A stretch of DNA of 64,000 bases, taken from Oscillibacter sp. Its GTDB lineage: Bacteria; Bacillota; Clostridia; Oscillospirales; Oscillospiraceae. Position 1 is the stretch's first letter; every line of letters starts with the position of its first letter. The notes beneath the pieces were generated by a model. It made no database searches, was not told where the DNA came from, and worked only from the letters and a program-made list of their open reading frames with translations. The stretch lies in the NCBI GenBank assembly GCA_003539495.1, contig DPPB01000012.1, positions 1 through 64,000 on the forward strand, written 5' to 3'. Shown one piece after another: positions 1 to 7,920 of the stretch. Both the position numbers and the translations under genes were made by a program.

Positions 1-225
1 GGCGGCTTATTGGGGCGCTGGACACACTATGTGAAGTCACTGCATGGCGACAACAAGCTGATGAAGGAGCTGCTCTGCGACTATCCGGATAGGTATACGC
101 ACTTCCAGTTCTCGATTTTGCAGCTCCTGCCAAAGGCTGTGACGCCCGATGAAGTGATCCAAACGGAGACCCTTTGGAAGAAAAAGCTGCTGACCTATGA
201 GCCTCTCGGTATGAATGCGAACTAA
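1..225 (+). CDS. GIY-YIG nuclease-family protein, 3' part
   Basis: The reading frame is open from the first base, so the start and the N-terminal GIY-YIG core lie upstream of the window. The visible 74 residues (GRWTHYVKSLHGDN near the front, then FQFSILQLLPK and TLWKKKLLTYEPLGMN) resemble the C-terminal part of short GIY-YIG proteins, where a conserved W-K-x-K-L motif precedes a terminal G-x-N. The gene sits just inside a tRNA-type attachment fragment, so it is probably cargo of an integrated element. Family assignment is by recognition of the conserved tail only. Confidence 0.6.
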   Translation, partial: GGLLGRWTHYVKSLHGDNKLMKELLCDYPDRYTHFQFSILQLLPKAVTPDEVIQTETLWKKKLLTYEPLGMNAN

Positions 226-342
226 CTGTTCGAATTCTCCTGCCATACATCTGTCTTTGACCCACTTTTGACCCAGAACACGAAAAATGCAGGCAGGGCT
301 GGACGAAAACAACGGAAAATCCGCCGAGCGAACGGTGGTAAA

Positions 343-381
343 AAGCACAAATCGAAGCCGAAACGGCTCCAATTTGTGCTT
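343..381. terminator. Hairpin at the end of the integrated element
   Basis: AAGCACAAAT..AGCCG pairs with CGGCT..AATTTGTGCTT around an AAA loop. It lies between the GIY-YIG gene and the tRNA fragment. It may be a terminator or a structured element end; it lacks a good U-run. Confidence 0.45.
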
Positions 382-386
382 GAGAC

Positions 387-434
387 TGCCTACGGACCAG
401 AAGGCCGGGGGTTCGAATCCCTCACGGCGTGCCA
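387..434 (+). other. 3' fragment of tRNA-Arg: probable attachment site
   Basis: From about 390 the sequence reads as an anticodon loop (CTACGGA, anticodon ACG), the 3' anticodon strand CCAGA, a complete T arm with GTTCGAATC, a 7-nt acceptor 3' strand and CCA at 432-434. No matching D arm, 5' anticodon strand or 5' acceptor strand can be found upstream, where TCTGG and ACGCCGT-like sequences would be needed. This is what integrase-mediated insertion into a tRNA 3' half leaves behind. The integrated element would be to the left, with the intact tRNA on its far side outside this window. Confidence 0.6.
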
Positions 435-440
435 ATTTCA

Positions 441-474
441 AGAGCCGGGAAACCGCAATGGTTTCCCGGCTCTT
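441..474 (+). terminator. Terminator, copy 1 of a duplicated pair
   Basis: Perfect hairpin AGAGCCGGGAAACC-GCAAT-GGTTTCCCGGCTCT directly after the tRNA fragment. The same 34 bases recur at 637-670. Only the second copy is followed by a T-rich tail. Confidence 0.8.
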
Positions 475-636
475 AGCGTGTCGAAAAAGCCTTTTCGCCC
501 CGCTGCCTAAGTTTTTGAAACTTTGAAAAAGTATCAAAAACTTCTGATTTCAATGGTGAGGGACACCCTTCTTGGGTTTCCCTCACGCACCCTTCCTTAC
601 CGTTATCACAAATCTTACCACTTTATCGACAGACTC
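475..636. repeat. Terminator-flanked structured repeat, copy A
   Basis: A 162-bp non-coding unit closely similar to the 165-bp unit at 13709-13873. It holds three hairpins in a row: an imperfect AGCGTG..CCGCTGCC stem, an AAGTTTTTGAAACTTT-type stem, and a stem at 556-586 whose 31 bases are identical in both copies. It is bounded on both sides by identical copies of one terminator (441-474, 637-670). I do not recognise the family. A non-autonomous mobile element is the leading idea. Confidence 0.75.
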
Positions 637-670
637 AGAGCCGGGAAACCGCAATGGTTTCCCGGCTCTT
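637..670 (+). terminator. Terminator, copy 2 of the duplicated pair
   Basis: Identical to 441-474, followed by TTCTATATTTTTAAA. This looks like the original, complete terminator of the tRNA-Arg region. Confidence 0.8.
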
Positions 671-1058
671 TCTATATTTTTAAAGGGCGTCGGAGTTATC
701 TATTTCTTCATTGTGCTGCAGGATTCTGAATTGAATCTGCAAAATATACATCCAAATTACCTGTGGACTAACTAAAAACGACGGCTATTTGCCCGGCCGG
801 GGTACCATCTAAAAACGGTTATCTCTGACGTGAAATTCGCTGATTTGCTTACTCTGTGATGTGCTTGTTTTTATCAAAGGGGGCGGAGGTGATCTTTATA
901 AGGGACGGGTAGAAGGATACGGACATGCAGCTTTTACATAGGAAAAAATAATTTACTTATATTTAACTTGCCTTTGCTTTCGGATTTTACTCGCAGGAAT
1001 TACGATAAAACCGTGGTCAAGAGAATCAAGAAAACAAAAGTACAAGGAGGTAACAAAG
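671..1058. other. Intergenic region upstream of pstS
   Basis: No convincing gene is seen. Candidate ORFs here are short and lack ribosome binding sites. An AT-rich stretch near 950-972 contains TTTACTTATATTTAAC, which could hold PhoP-type direct repeats (TTAACA-like) expected upstream of a phosphate operon, but the match is too loose to call. AAGGAGGTAA just before 1059 is the pstS ribosome binding site. Confidence 0.3.
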
Positions 1059-1865
1059 ATGAAAAAGAGAATTGGATGTATTGCAGCGGCTATGCTGCTG
1101 GTATTTGCGCTGGTGGGCTGCGGAAACAACGCCGCCAAGGAGCCGGTGTCTACCGATGGTTCCACCTCTATGAGCAAGGTCATCGGCGCCCTGAGCGAGA
1201 CCTTTGAGGCTGATACCGGTATCACCGTAACTTACAACGCCACTGGCTCTGGCTCCGGTATCCAGGCCGTTGAGGAGGGCCGCTGCGATATCGGCCTGTC
1301 CAGCCGCAGCCTGAAGGACGAGGAGAAGGCTAAGGGCCTGCAGGAGACCGTGCTGGCCTACGACGGCATCGCCATGATCGTAAACCCTGCCAACCCTGTC
1401 CAGGAGCTGGATCTGGAGACCATCGCAAAGATCTACACCGGAGAGATCACCAACTGGAAGGACGTGGGCGGCAATGACGCTGAGATCGTGCTCATCGGCC
1501 GCGAGGCCGGTAGTGGTACCCGGGATGGCTTTGAATCCATCAGCGGCACCAAGGATAAGTGCCAGTATCGCCAGGAGCTGACCTCCACCGGCGACGTTAT
1601 TACCACCGTGGGCAGCAATCCCGATGCCATCGGCTATGCCTCTCTGGCCTCTGTGAAGGATACCGTAAAGGCCCTGGCCGTGGGCGGTGTGGCTCCCAGT
1701 GAGGCAACTGTGAAGGACGGCAGCTATGTGGTGCAGCGTCCCTTCGTCCTGGTGACAAAGGATGGGACCAAGCTCTCCGACAGCGCACAGAAGTTCTTCG
1801 ACTACATCACTTCCGATGCAGCCAGCCAGATCATCAGCAAGGCAGGAGCAGTGCCTGTAAAGTAA
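1059..1865 (+). CDS. pstS: Phosphate ABC transporter, phosphate-binding lipoprotein
   Basis: 268 residues. A lipoprotein signal with lipobox LVGC (Cys about 21) anchors it to the outer face of the membrane. The rest is the PBP-like domain that captures inorganic phosphate: the DGSTSM segment after the signal, SGSGIQAVEEGRCDIG, and REAGSGTRDGFE, which in the family contacts the phosphate oxygens. It delivers phosphate to PstC/PstA. First gene of pstSCAB-phoU, with a strong AAGGAGGT site in front. A hairpin follows it before pstC. Confidence 0.93.
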   Translation: MKKRIGCIAAAMLLVFALVGCGNNAAKEPVSTDGSTSMSKVIGALSETFEADTGITVTYNATGSGSGIQAVEEGRCDIGLSSRSLKDEEKAKGLQETVLAYDGIAMIVNPANPVQELDLETIAKIYTGEITNWKDVGGNDAEIVLIGREAGSGTRDGFESISGTKDKCQYRQELTSTGDVITTVGSNPDAIGYASLASVKDTVKALAVGGVAPSEATVKDGSYVVQRPFVLVTKDGTKLSDSAQKFFDYITSDAASQIISKAGAVPVK

Positions 1866-1873
1866 GGAATAGG

Positions 1874-1899
1874 AGCGGCGGTACTCCGGTGCCGCCGCT
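1874..1899 (+). terminator. Hairpin between pstS and pstC
   Basis: AGCGGCGG..CCGCCGCT with a short loop and no U-run. Its place suggests partial termination or 3'-end protection, which would leave more binding protein than permease. That role is inferred from similar operons. Confidence 0.55.
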
Positions 1900-1919
1900 T
1901 CCTTCCATTGAGGTAAGAT

Positions 1920-2792
1920 ATGAAGAAAAACAGAGTATTTGAAAATGTCGTCCACGGCATTTTCCTTCTGCTGGGACTAATCACCGTGGGGTGCGTGCTG
2001 CTCATCACGGTGTATCTGATTATTTCCGGCATCCCGGCCATCAAGGAGATCGGGCTGGTGAAATTCCTGTTCGGCAAGGAGTGGGCCTCTACGGCGGCCG
2101 AGCCCAAGTTCGGCATCCTGCCCTTTATCCTCACCAGTGTGTATGGCACAGCCGGTGCTATCCTCATCGGTGTGCCAGTGGGCTTTTTTACCGCAGTGTT
2201 CCTGTCCAAGGTGGCCGGAAAAAAGGTGCGCTCCGCCATGGAGACCGCCGTCAGTCTGCTGGCGGGCATCCCGTCGGTGGTATATGGCCTGGTGGGCATG
2301 CTGGTGCTGGTGCCGGCGGTGCGCAGCATCTTTCATGTGCCGGACGGAGCCAGCCTGCTGGCGGCCATCATTGAGCTGGCCATTATGATCCTGCCCAGCA
2401 TCATCAAGGTGTCTGTCACGGCGCTGGACGCCGTGCCGAAGGAGTATGAGGACGCCTCCCTGGCCCTGGGTGCGTCTCCGGTGGAGACGTTCTTCAGGGT
2501 GTCTGTACCCGCTGCAAAGAGCGGCATTGCCGCAGCGGTGGTGCTGGGCGTGGGCCGCGCCATTGGCGAGGCCATGGCCGTGATGATGGTAGCGGGCAAT
2601 GTGGCCAATATGCCCAGCCTGTTCCAAAGCGTGCGTTTCCTGACTACGGCGGTGGCCAGTGAGATGTCCTATTCCAGCCCCGGCAGCCTGCAGCGCAACG
2701 CCCTGTTCTCCATTGCATTGGTGCTGTTCCTGTTCATTATGCTTCTGAATGCGGCGCTGAATTTCTTTCTGAAGCGGGATAAGGAGAAGTGA
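1920..2792 (+). CDS. pstC: Phosphate ABC transporter permease
   Basis: 290 residues with about six hydrophobic membrane segments. It carries the BPD_transp_1 fold, including the cytoplasmic coupling region ALGASPVETFFRVSVPAAKSG, which contacts the PstB ATPase. With PstA it forms the channel that moves phosphate inward. It ends one base before the pstA start, so the two permeases are translationally linked. Confidence 0.93.
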   Translation: MKKNRVFENVVHGIFLLLGLITVGCVLLITVYLIISGIPAIKEIGLVKFLFGKEWASTAAEPKFGILPFILTSVYGTAGAILIGVPVGFFTAVFLSKVAGKKVRSAMETAVSLLAGIPSVVYGLVGMLVLVPAVRSIFHVPDGASLLAAIIELAIMILPSIIKVSVTALDAVPKEYEDASLALGASPVETFFRVSVPAAKSGIAAAVVLGVGRAIGEAMAVMMVAGNVANMPSLFQSVRFLTTAVASEMSYSSPGSLQRNALFSIALVLFLFIMLLNAALNFFLKRDKEK

Positions 2793-2793
2793 T

Positions 2794-3636
2794 ATGAGCA
2801 GAAAAAGAAAGAGTTATATTGCCCTCATGCGCGGCGTGATGTACGTCTGCAGCGGCCTCACGGCGGCGCTGCTGCTGTTTCTGCTGGGGTATGTGCTATA
2901 TAAGGGAATCCCCAATATCAGCTGGGAGTTCCTCTCCACCAAGCCCAGCCATCTCTCCGAGCGCATCGGCATCCTGCCGGACATCCTCAACACGGTGTAT
3001 ATCGTTCTGGCAACATTGGTGATCGTGCTGCCGCTGGGTGTGGGTGCCGCCATCTACTTGACGGAATATGCCCAGAATAAGCGTGTGGTGGCGGCTATCG
3101 AGTATGCCGCCGAGACCCTGTCCGGCATCCCGTCCATCATCTATGGCCTGGTGGGTATGCTGCTGTTTTCCAATAACTTCGGCACCTGCCTGCTGGCCGG
3201 CGCACTGACCCTGGTGATCATGAATCTGCCCACGGTCATGCGGACCACCCAGGAGAGTCTGAAAACTGTACCCCAAAGCTACCGGGAGGGTGCCTTCGGC
3301 CTGGGAGCAGGGAAGTGGCGGGTTATCCGCACGGTAGTGCTGCCCGGCTGCGTGGACGGCGTAGTCACCGGGTGCATCCTCTCCGTGGGACGTATTTTAG
3401 GCGAGTCGGCGGCGCTGCTGTTCACGGCGGGCTTCGCCCACGCCGTCAATGGCCTGTTCAGCGGCCTTGTCAGCCCCGGCGCCACGCTGACCGTGGCCCT
3501 CTATGTGTATGCCAAGGAGGAGGGTGAATTCGGTGCCGCCTTTGCCATCGCCGCTATTTTGATGTTTTTGACGCTGATTATCAATTTTTCTGCCTCGCTG
3601 GTGGGCAAATACTTTGCCAAAAGGAGAAGCGTATGA
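2794..3636 (+). CDS. pstA: Phosphate ABC transporter permease
   Basis: 280 residues with several membrane helices. It holds the EAA-type coupling loop [21 protein letters not shown] that docks to PstB, and a [12 protein letters not shown] segment shared with other PstA proteins. It is partner of PstC in the inner-membrane channel. Its last codons overlap the pstB start (3633). Confidence 0.93.
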   Translation: MSRKRKSYIALMRGVMYVCSGLTAALLLFLLGYVLYKGIPNISWEFLSTKPSHLSERIGILPDILNTVYIVLATLVIVLPLGVGAAIYLTEYAQNKRVVAAIEYAAETLSGIPSIIYGLVGMLLFSNNFGTCLLAGALTLVIMNLPTVMRTTQESLKTVPQSYREGAFGLGAGKWRVIRTVVLPGCVDGVVTGCILSVGRILGESAALLFTAGFAHAVNGLFSGLVSPGATLTVALYVYAKEEGEFGAAFAIAAILMFLTLIINFSASLVGKYFAKRRSV

Positions 3637-4388
3637 GTGATATTATTACGGCGGAAAATCTGCAGCTCTGGTACGGAGAAACCCATGCCCTGAAGGGGAT
3701 CGACATGGCCATCCCCGAAAAGAACATCACGGCCCTTATCGGGCCCTCCGGCTGCGGAAAGTCCACCTTTCTGAAAACCCTGAACCGCATGAACGACCTG
3801 ATCCCCTCGGTGCGGATTACCGGGGAGGTGCGCTATAACGGCCGCAGCATTTTCGATAAGGACGTGGACGTGTGCGCCCTGCGGCGGGACATCGGCATGG
3901 TGTTCCAAAAGCCGAATCCATTCCCCATGAGCATCTATGATAACATTGCCTACGGTCCCCGTACCCACGGGACTACCTCTAAAAAAGAGCTGGATGAGAT
4001 CGTAGAGCAGGCCCTGCGGGACGCAGCCATCTGGGATGAGGTGAAGGACCGACTGAAAAAGAGCGCCCTGGGGCTCTCCGGCGGTCAGCAGCAGCGGCTG
4101 TGCATTGCCCGGGCGCTGGCTGTGCGGCCCCAGGTCTTGCTGATGGACGAGCCCACCTCGGCCCTGGACCCCATCTCCACCTCCCGTATTGAGGAGCTGG
4201 CCATGCAGCTGAAGGAGCGGTACACAATAGTCATGGTGACCCACAATATGCAGCAGGCCGTGCGTATTTCGGATAACACAGCGTTTTTCCTGCTGGGCGA
4301 GCTGGTGGAGTTCGGCCAGACGGAGAAGCTGTTCTCCCGGCCCAAGGAAAAGCGGACAGAGGATTACATTACAGGAAGGTTTGGGTGA
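3633..4388 (+). CDS. pstB: Phosphate ABC transporter ATP-binding protein
   Basis: 251 residues, normal for PstB. Walker [10 protein letters not shown] (about residues 33-41), Q-loop near [11 protein letters not shown], signature LSGGQQQRL, Walker [13 protein letters not shown] and the switch histidine in [10 protein letters not shown] are all present. It hydrolyses ATP to drive phosphate import through PstCA. It overlaps pstA by four bases and ends just before phoU. Confidence 0.95.
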   Translation: MSDIITAENLQLWYGETHALKGIDMAIPEKNITALIGPSGCGKSTFLKTLNRMNDLIPSVRITGEVRYNGRSIFDKDVDVCALRRDIGMVFQKPNPFPMSIYDNIAYGPRTHGTTSKKELDEIVEQALRDAAIWDEVKDRLKKSALGLSGGQQQRLCIARALAVRPQVLLMDEPTSALDPISTSRIEELAMQLKERYTIVMVTHNMQQAVRISDNTAFFLLGELVEFGQTEKLFSRPKEKRTEDYITGRFG

Positions 4389-4392
4389 TGCC

Positions 4393-5046
4393 ATGAGAAG
4401 CAGATTTGACGAGCAGCTGAAGCTGCTGAATCGGAAAATGACCGAGATGGGCGGCGAGTGTGAGAGCATCATTGCCGCCGCCGGAAAGGCGCTGCTGCAG
4501 GGCAGCGCAGAGGACGCCCGCCGGGCTCAGGAGCAGGGACACCGTATTGACCAGCTGGAGCGGGAGATTGAGTCCATCTGTCTCAAGCTCCTGCTGCAGC
4601 AGCAGCCCGTGGCCCGGGATCTGCGGGTGATCTCCGCGGCGCTGAAGATGATCACCGACATGGAGCGCATCGGTGATCAGGCAGAGGACATTGCCGAGAT
4701 TATTACCACCCTGGGTGGCCGGACCGGCGCGGAGTGCCGGGACATCCGGGTCATGGCGGAGGCCACCATCAAAATGGTCACCGACAGCGTGGATGCCTAT
4801 GTGCGGCAGGATCTGAGCTTGGCCCGGGCGGTGATCGAGTACGATGACGTGGTAGACGAGGCGTTCTGCCGGGTCAAGGGAACGCTCATCGCTATGATCG
4901 CGCAGAATACCGCCGATGGCGAATACGCCCTGGATCTGTTGATGATCGCCAAATATTTTGAGCGCATCGGCGATCACGCCGTAAACATCGCCGAGTGGGT
5001 GGAGTTTTCCGTCACCGGCGAGCATAAGAGTGACAGCATGCAATGA
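4393..5046 (+). CDS. phoU: Phosphate transport regulator PhoU
   Basis: 217 residues from ATG 4393. A TTG at 4381 is also possible, but the ATG is better spaced from the AGGAAGGTTTGGG stretch. It shows the two tandem PhoU repeats with metal-binding E/D-x-x-x-D signatures (ITDMERIGDQAEDIAE and AKYFERIGDHAVNIAE). PhoU helps shut down Pst uptake and Pho signalling when phosphate is plentiful. Last gene of the operon; no phoPR-type two-component pair lies beside it. Confidence 0.92.
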   Translation: MRSRFDEQLKLLNRKMTEMGGECESIIAAAGKALLQGSAEDARRAQEQGHRIDQLEREIESICLKLLLQQQPVARDLRVISAALKMITDMERIGDQAEDIAEIITTLGGRTGAECRDIRVMAEATIKMVTDSVDAYVRQDLSLARAVIEYDDVVDEAFCRVKGTLIAMIAQNTADGEYALDLLMIAKYFERIGDHAVNIAEWVEFSVTGEHKSDSMQ

Positions 5047-5071
5047 TCTTTCCCCGGGATGGGAGAGCTTT

Positions 5072-5112
5072 GGCGGCCCCGGGCGGCGCTGAATGCGCCG
5101 CCCGGGGCCGCC
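5072..5112 (+). terminator. Strong GC hairpin after phoU
   Basis: GGCGGCCCCGGGCGGCGC-TGAAT-GCGCCGCCCGGGGCCGCC, an 18-bp perfect stem. The U-tail is poor, so termination may rely on the stem alone. It also argues against any coding start between 5043 and 5112 for the next gene. Confidence 0.65.
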
Positions 5113-5219
5113 TTGCCGTGTGTGTCCCAAAGGGACTGCCCGCCCTGCCGCCCGGTTCGACGCCCTCCGCACTCCCGCCGTGCTATACTGTTCTATATCC
5201 GATGAAGGGGGGGCCTGCC

Positions 5220-5744
5220 GTGGCGTCTGCGCTGCCGGACCTGCTTGTTCAGGCCGGCATCTTTTGCCTGCTGTTTCTGCCGCACCGGCATAAATACAGC
5301 CGCAGCCGCCGGCTGCTGTCCGGAGCGCTTTATATCTTTTTCTGCATTGTGCTGGATCTGACGTTGCTGCCGGTGCTGTGCAGGGTGCCCTATGTGTCGG
5401 TGCACAGGTTCTCGGTAAATCTTTATCCCTTTCGGGACCTGCTCCACGGCTGGGGTGATAGTGTAAGGCAGATCCTACTGAATGTACTGCTGTTCATGCC
5501 CTTTGGAGTGCTCCTACCCCGGTGTACCGGCAGAGGATTTTTCATTACGCTTTTTCAGGCGGCCCTATACAGCGCCACCATCGAGCTGCTGCAGCCTTTT
5601 TTTGACCGCACCTGTGATATTACAGATCTCATTACCAATGTCGCAGGCTGCGCCTGCGGGTACTTGATCGGGCTGCCCCTGGCACAGCCGCTGCAGCGCC
5701 TGGAGGAACGGCTGGATCGGACAGAAAAAAACCGGCGCCGCTGA
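5220..5744 (+). CDS. VanZ-like membrane protein
   Basis: From GTG 5220 it has 174 residues and about four hydrophobic segments. The GAAGGGGGG ribosome binding site is at 5202-5211. The motif order fits VanZ: NLYPFRD after the second helix, then QILLNVLLFMPFGVLLP and a C-terminal ITDLITNVAGCACGYLIG. VanZ proteins are linked to low-level glycopeptide tolerance in some species, but most chromosomal ones have no proven function. The frame is open further up to 5043, but that part crosses the phoU hairpin and reads as low-complexity sequence. Confidence 0.8.
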   Translation: MASALPDLLVQAGIFCLLFLPHRHKYSRSRRLLSGALYIFFCIVLDLTLLPVLCRVPYVSVHRFSVNLYPFRDLLHGWGDSVRQILLNVLLFMPFGVLLPRCTGRGFFITLFQAALYSATIELLQPFFDRTCDITDLITNVAGCACGYLIGLPLAQPLQRLEERLDRTEKNRRR

Positions 5745-5763
5745 AGCTACGGCGCCGGTTTAC
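5728..5763. terminator. Bidirectional terminator
   Basis: AAAAACCGGCGCCG..CGGCGCCGGTTT with A-rich left and T-rich right flanks. It lies between the convergent VanZ-like gene and the DUF378 gene and can serve both. Confidence 0.8.
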
Positions 5764-5771
5764 GATTTGGA

Positions 5772-5978
5772 TCAAGTACACTCCTCAGAATCACGGAATA
5801 GCAGTGTGATACACCATAGACCGGCGATTCCCACCAGCGCATAGATTATGCGGCTGAGGGTAGACAACTGTCCGCCGCAGATAAACGCCACACAATCAAA
5901 GGCAAATAGTCCCACGCTGCCCCAGTTCAGTGCGCCGATAATGACCAGAATCAAGGCAATGCGATCCACAATCTTCAC
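5772..5978 (-). CDS. DUF378 small membrane protein
   Basis: 68 residues from GTG 5978, which has an AAAGGAGGG site eight bases upstream. It is two hydrophobic helices: RIALILVIIGALNWGSVGLFAF, the characteristic ALNWG(L/S)VG signature of DUF378, and a second helix LSRIIYALVGIAGLW. The function is unknown. The longer frame to 6146 has no homologous look and is not used. Confidence 0.8.
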   Translation of the reverse strand: MKIVDRIALILVIIGALNWGSVGLFAFDCVAFICGGQLSTLSRIIYALVGIAGLWCITLLFRDSEECT

Positions 5979-6102
5979 GATGGATTCCCTCCTTTTTCGA
6001 AATAATCCGCCGGTGGATAGTCTGCCCAAGGCGGAGGAAAATATTCTGATGCAAAAATTGTAAGGGCTCCTAAAAAATCTTGGGTTATTTGGCGGAAAGT
6101 GA

Positions 6103-6131
6103 TTGAAATAGGCGGCGGACTTATGTATAAT
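6103..6131 (+). promoter_or_regulatory. Sigma-A type promoter of the DUF1015 gene
   Basis: -35 TTGAAA (6103-6108), 17-base spacer, perfect -10 TATAAT (6126-6131). It lies about 57 bases ahead of the ATG at 6188. Confidence 0.75.
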
Positions 6132-6187
6132 GCAGGATAGAAGCAAAAACTGCTTGATGCAATGTATTTTTGAATAGGAGGAACAAC

Positions 6188-7471
6188 ATGAACAAGAAGT
6201 TTGAGAAGCTGGGCTTCTATCCTGCCGACATTCTGATGCCTAAGGATTGCGACATGACCAAGTGGGCCGTGGTGGCCTGCGACCAGTTTACGTCCGAGCC
6301 GGAGTACTGGGAAGCGGTGGAAAAGCAGGTAGGCGATGCCCCATCTACCCTGCGCCTCATTCTGCCCGAGGCCAATCTGAAGGCCCCCAATGTGGATGAG
6401 CTCATCGAGAATATCAACACCTCCATGAAAAAATACATGGATGACGGCGTGTTCAAGACCCTGTCCGACTCCCTGATCTATGTGGAGCGGGAGCAATCCG
6501 ACGGCAAGATCCGCCATGGCCTGGTGGGCATGGTAGACCTGGATGCTTATGACTTCACCCCTGGCTCCGGCGCACTGATCCGTGCCACCGAGGCTACCGT
6601 CCAGGATCGTATTCCGCCTCGCGCCCGGGTGCGCCGCAACGCTCCCATCGAGCTGCCCCACGTGATGCTGCTCATCGACAACCCCGAAAAGACCGTCATC
6701 GAGCCTCTTACCGCTGCCGCTGACAGCATGGAGGTGGTGTATGACTTCGACCTGATGCAAAACGGCGGACACATCAAGGGCTATAAGCTTTCCGATGCCC
6801 AGATCGATGCCGTGGCCGACGCACTCGCCGGCCTGTGCTCTGACGAGGCCCAAATGGCCAAGTACAACCTTTCCGGCGCGGCACCCCTGCTGTTCGCCGT
6901 GGGCGATGGCAACCACTCCCTGGCCACTGCCAAGGCCTGCTATGAGGAGCAGAAGAAGGGAAAGACCCCCGAGGAGTACCTGGCTCTGCCTGCCCGCTAC
7001 GCCCTGGTGGAGGTGGTGAATAACCACGACGATGCCCTGCAGTTTGAGCCCATCCACCGGGTGCTCTTTGGCGTGAAGCCCGAGCACCTGATGGCCGAGC
7101 TGAAGAAGCTCTATCCCGATTGCTACGAGGGCCAGGGGGAGGGCCATGTGTTTGCCTATAACTATGAGGGCAAGTCCGGCTTCATCACCATTCCCCATCC
7201 CGAAAAGCAGCTGTGTGTTGCCTCCGTGCAGACCTTCCTGGACCAGTATCTCAAGGAATTCGGCGGCGAGGTGGACTACATCCACGGCGACGAGGTGGTG
7301 GATGAGCTGGGCAGCAAGCCCGGCAACTTTGGCATCAAGCTGCCCGCCATGGGCAAGGAGCAGCTCTTTAAAACCGTTATGGCCGATGGCGTGCTGCCCC
7401 GCAAGACCTTCTCTATGGGCCACGCCCAGGACAAGCGTTACTATATCGAGGCCCGCAAGATCGTAAAATAA
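6188..7471 (+). CDS. DUF1015 family protein
   Basis: 427 residues from ATG 6188 with TAGGAGGAAC upstream. The family signature is visible as VVACDQFTSEPEYW near the N-terminus, VGDGNHSLATAKA in the middle (about residue 240) and GELGSKPGNFG-like HGDEVVDELGSKPG later. DUF1015 proteins are soluble and their reaction is unknown. In anaerobes they often sit near serine or sugar metabolism genes, but here the neighbours do not say what it does. Codon use is strongly biased to GCC, CTG and AAG, which suggests high expression. Confidence 0.88.
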   Translation: MNKKFEKLGFYPADILMPKDCDMTKWAVVACDQFTSEPEYWEAVEKQVGDAPSTLRLILPEANLKAPNVDELIENINTSMKKYMDDGVFKTLSDSLIYVEREQSDGKIRHGLVGMVDLDAYDFTPGSGALIRATEATVQDRIPPRARVRRNAPIELPHVMLLIDNPEKTVIEPLTAAADSMEVVYDFDLMQNGGHIKGYKLSDAQIDAVADALAGLCSDEAQMAKYNLSGAAPLLFAVGDGNHSLATAKACYEEQKKGKTPEEYLALPARYALVEVVNNHDDALQFEPIHRVLFGVKPEHLMAELKKLYPDCYEGQGEGHVFAYNYEGKSGFITIPHPEKQLCVASVQTFLDQYLKEFGGEVDYIHGDEVVDELGSKPGNFGIKLPAMGKEQLFKTVMADGVLPRKTFSMGHAQDKRYYIEARKIVK

Positions 7472-7505
7472 TCGTGGCATTTGCTGAAAAGTTGTGCTAA
7501 AATAG

Positions 7506-7534
7506 AGCCGCTGGGAGATCCTCTCCCGGCGGCT
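7506..7534 (+). terminator. Probable terminator after the DUF1015 gene
   Basis: AGCCGCTGGGAGA..CTCTCCCGGCGGCT stem followed by TTACT. The U-run is short. Confidence 0.5.
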
Positions 7535-7557
7535 TTACTCGATGGGAGGCAGAGACA

Positions 7558-7920
7558 GTGCTTTGGATCTGGTGGCCGGGCTTTGTGGTGCCGGTGTGCA
7601 TGGTGCTGGGCGGCCTGGGCTGGAAATGCGTAAAGCGGCTGCCCTACCGCCGAAAAGAAGCCCTGACGGCGGAGCAGCTGCGCCTGGCTCGGGAGACCTT
7701 CAGCCGCACATTGTGGCAGGTGGGTCTGGCTTTGGCCGCCATGACATTCATGGTTATGCGTTCGGTGCGGCTGATGAATGTGCTGCCCCAGGAGCTTATG
7801 ACGGCTGCTGCCATTGTGCTGCAAATCCTGTCCACAAAGCTGGTGGAGCCTGCGGTGCAGCGCTCTTTGTATGAAAAATACGGCGATACATTGCCGAACG
7901 GAAAAGAGGATGACCAATGA
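7558..7920 (+). CDS. Small membrane protein upstream of ispE
   Basis: 120 residues from GTG 7558 with a GGGAGGC site. It has an N-terminal membrane helix (WWPGFVVPVCMVLGGLGW), a basic stretch, and a second hydrophobic region (LWQVGLALAAMTFMVM). I do not recognise a family. Its last four bases overlap the ispE start (ATGA), so it is probably cotranscribed and translationally coupled with ispE. Confidence 0.65.
   Translation: MLWIWWPGFVVPVCMVLGGLGWKCVKRLPYRRKEALTAEQLRLARETFSRTLWQVGLALAAMTFMVMRSVRLMNVLPQELMTAAAIVLQILSTKLVEPAVQRSLYEKYGDTLPNGKEDDQ

Noticed and set aside
268..526. Short open frames across the tRNA-Arg fragment
   Set aside because: They read through the element hairpin and the tRNA fragment and have no homologous look.
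5043..5219. N-terminal extension of the VanZ-like protein
   Set aside because: The extension is translated from the phoU terminator hairpin. A GTG with a strong ribosome binding site at 5220 fits the family's start.
5975..7480. 501-codon open frame on the minus strand
   Set aside because: Shadow of the DUF1015 gene, created by strong codon bias. No family resemblance.
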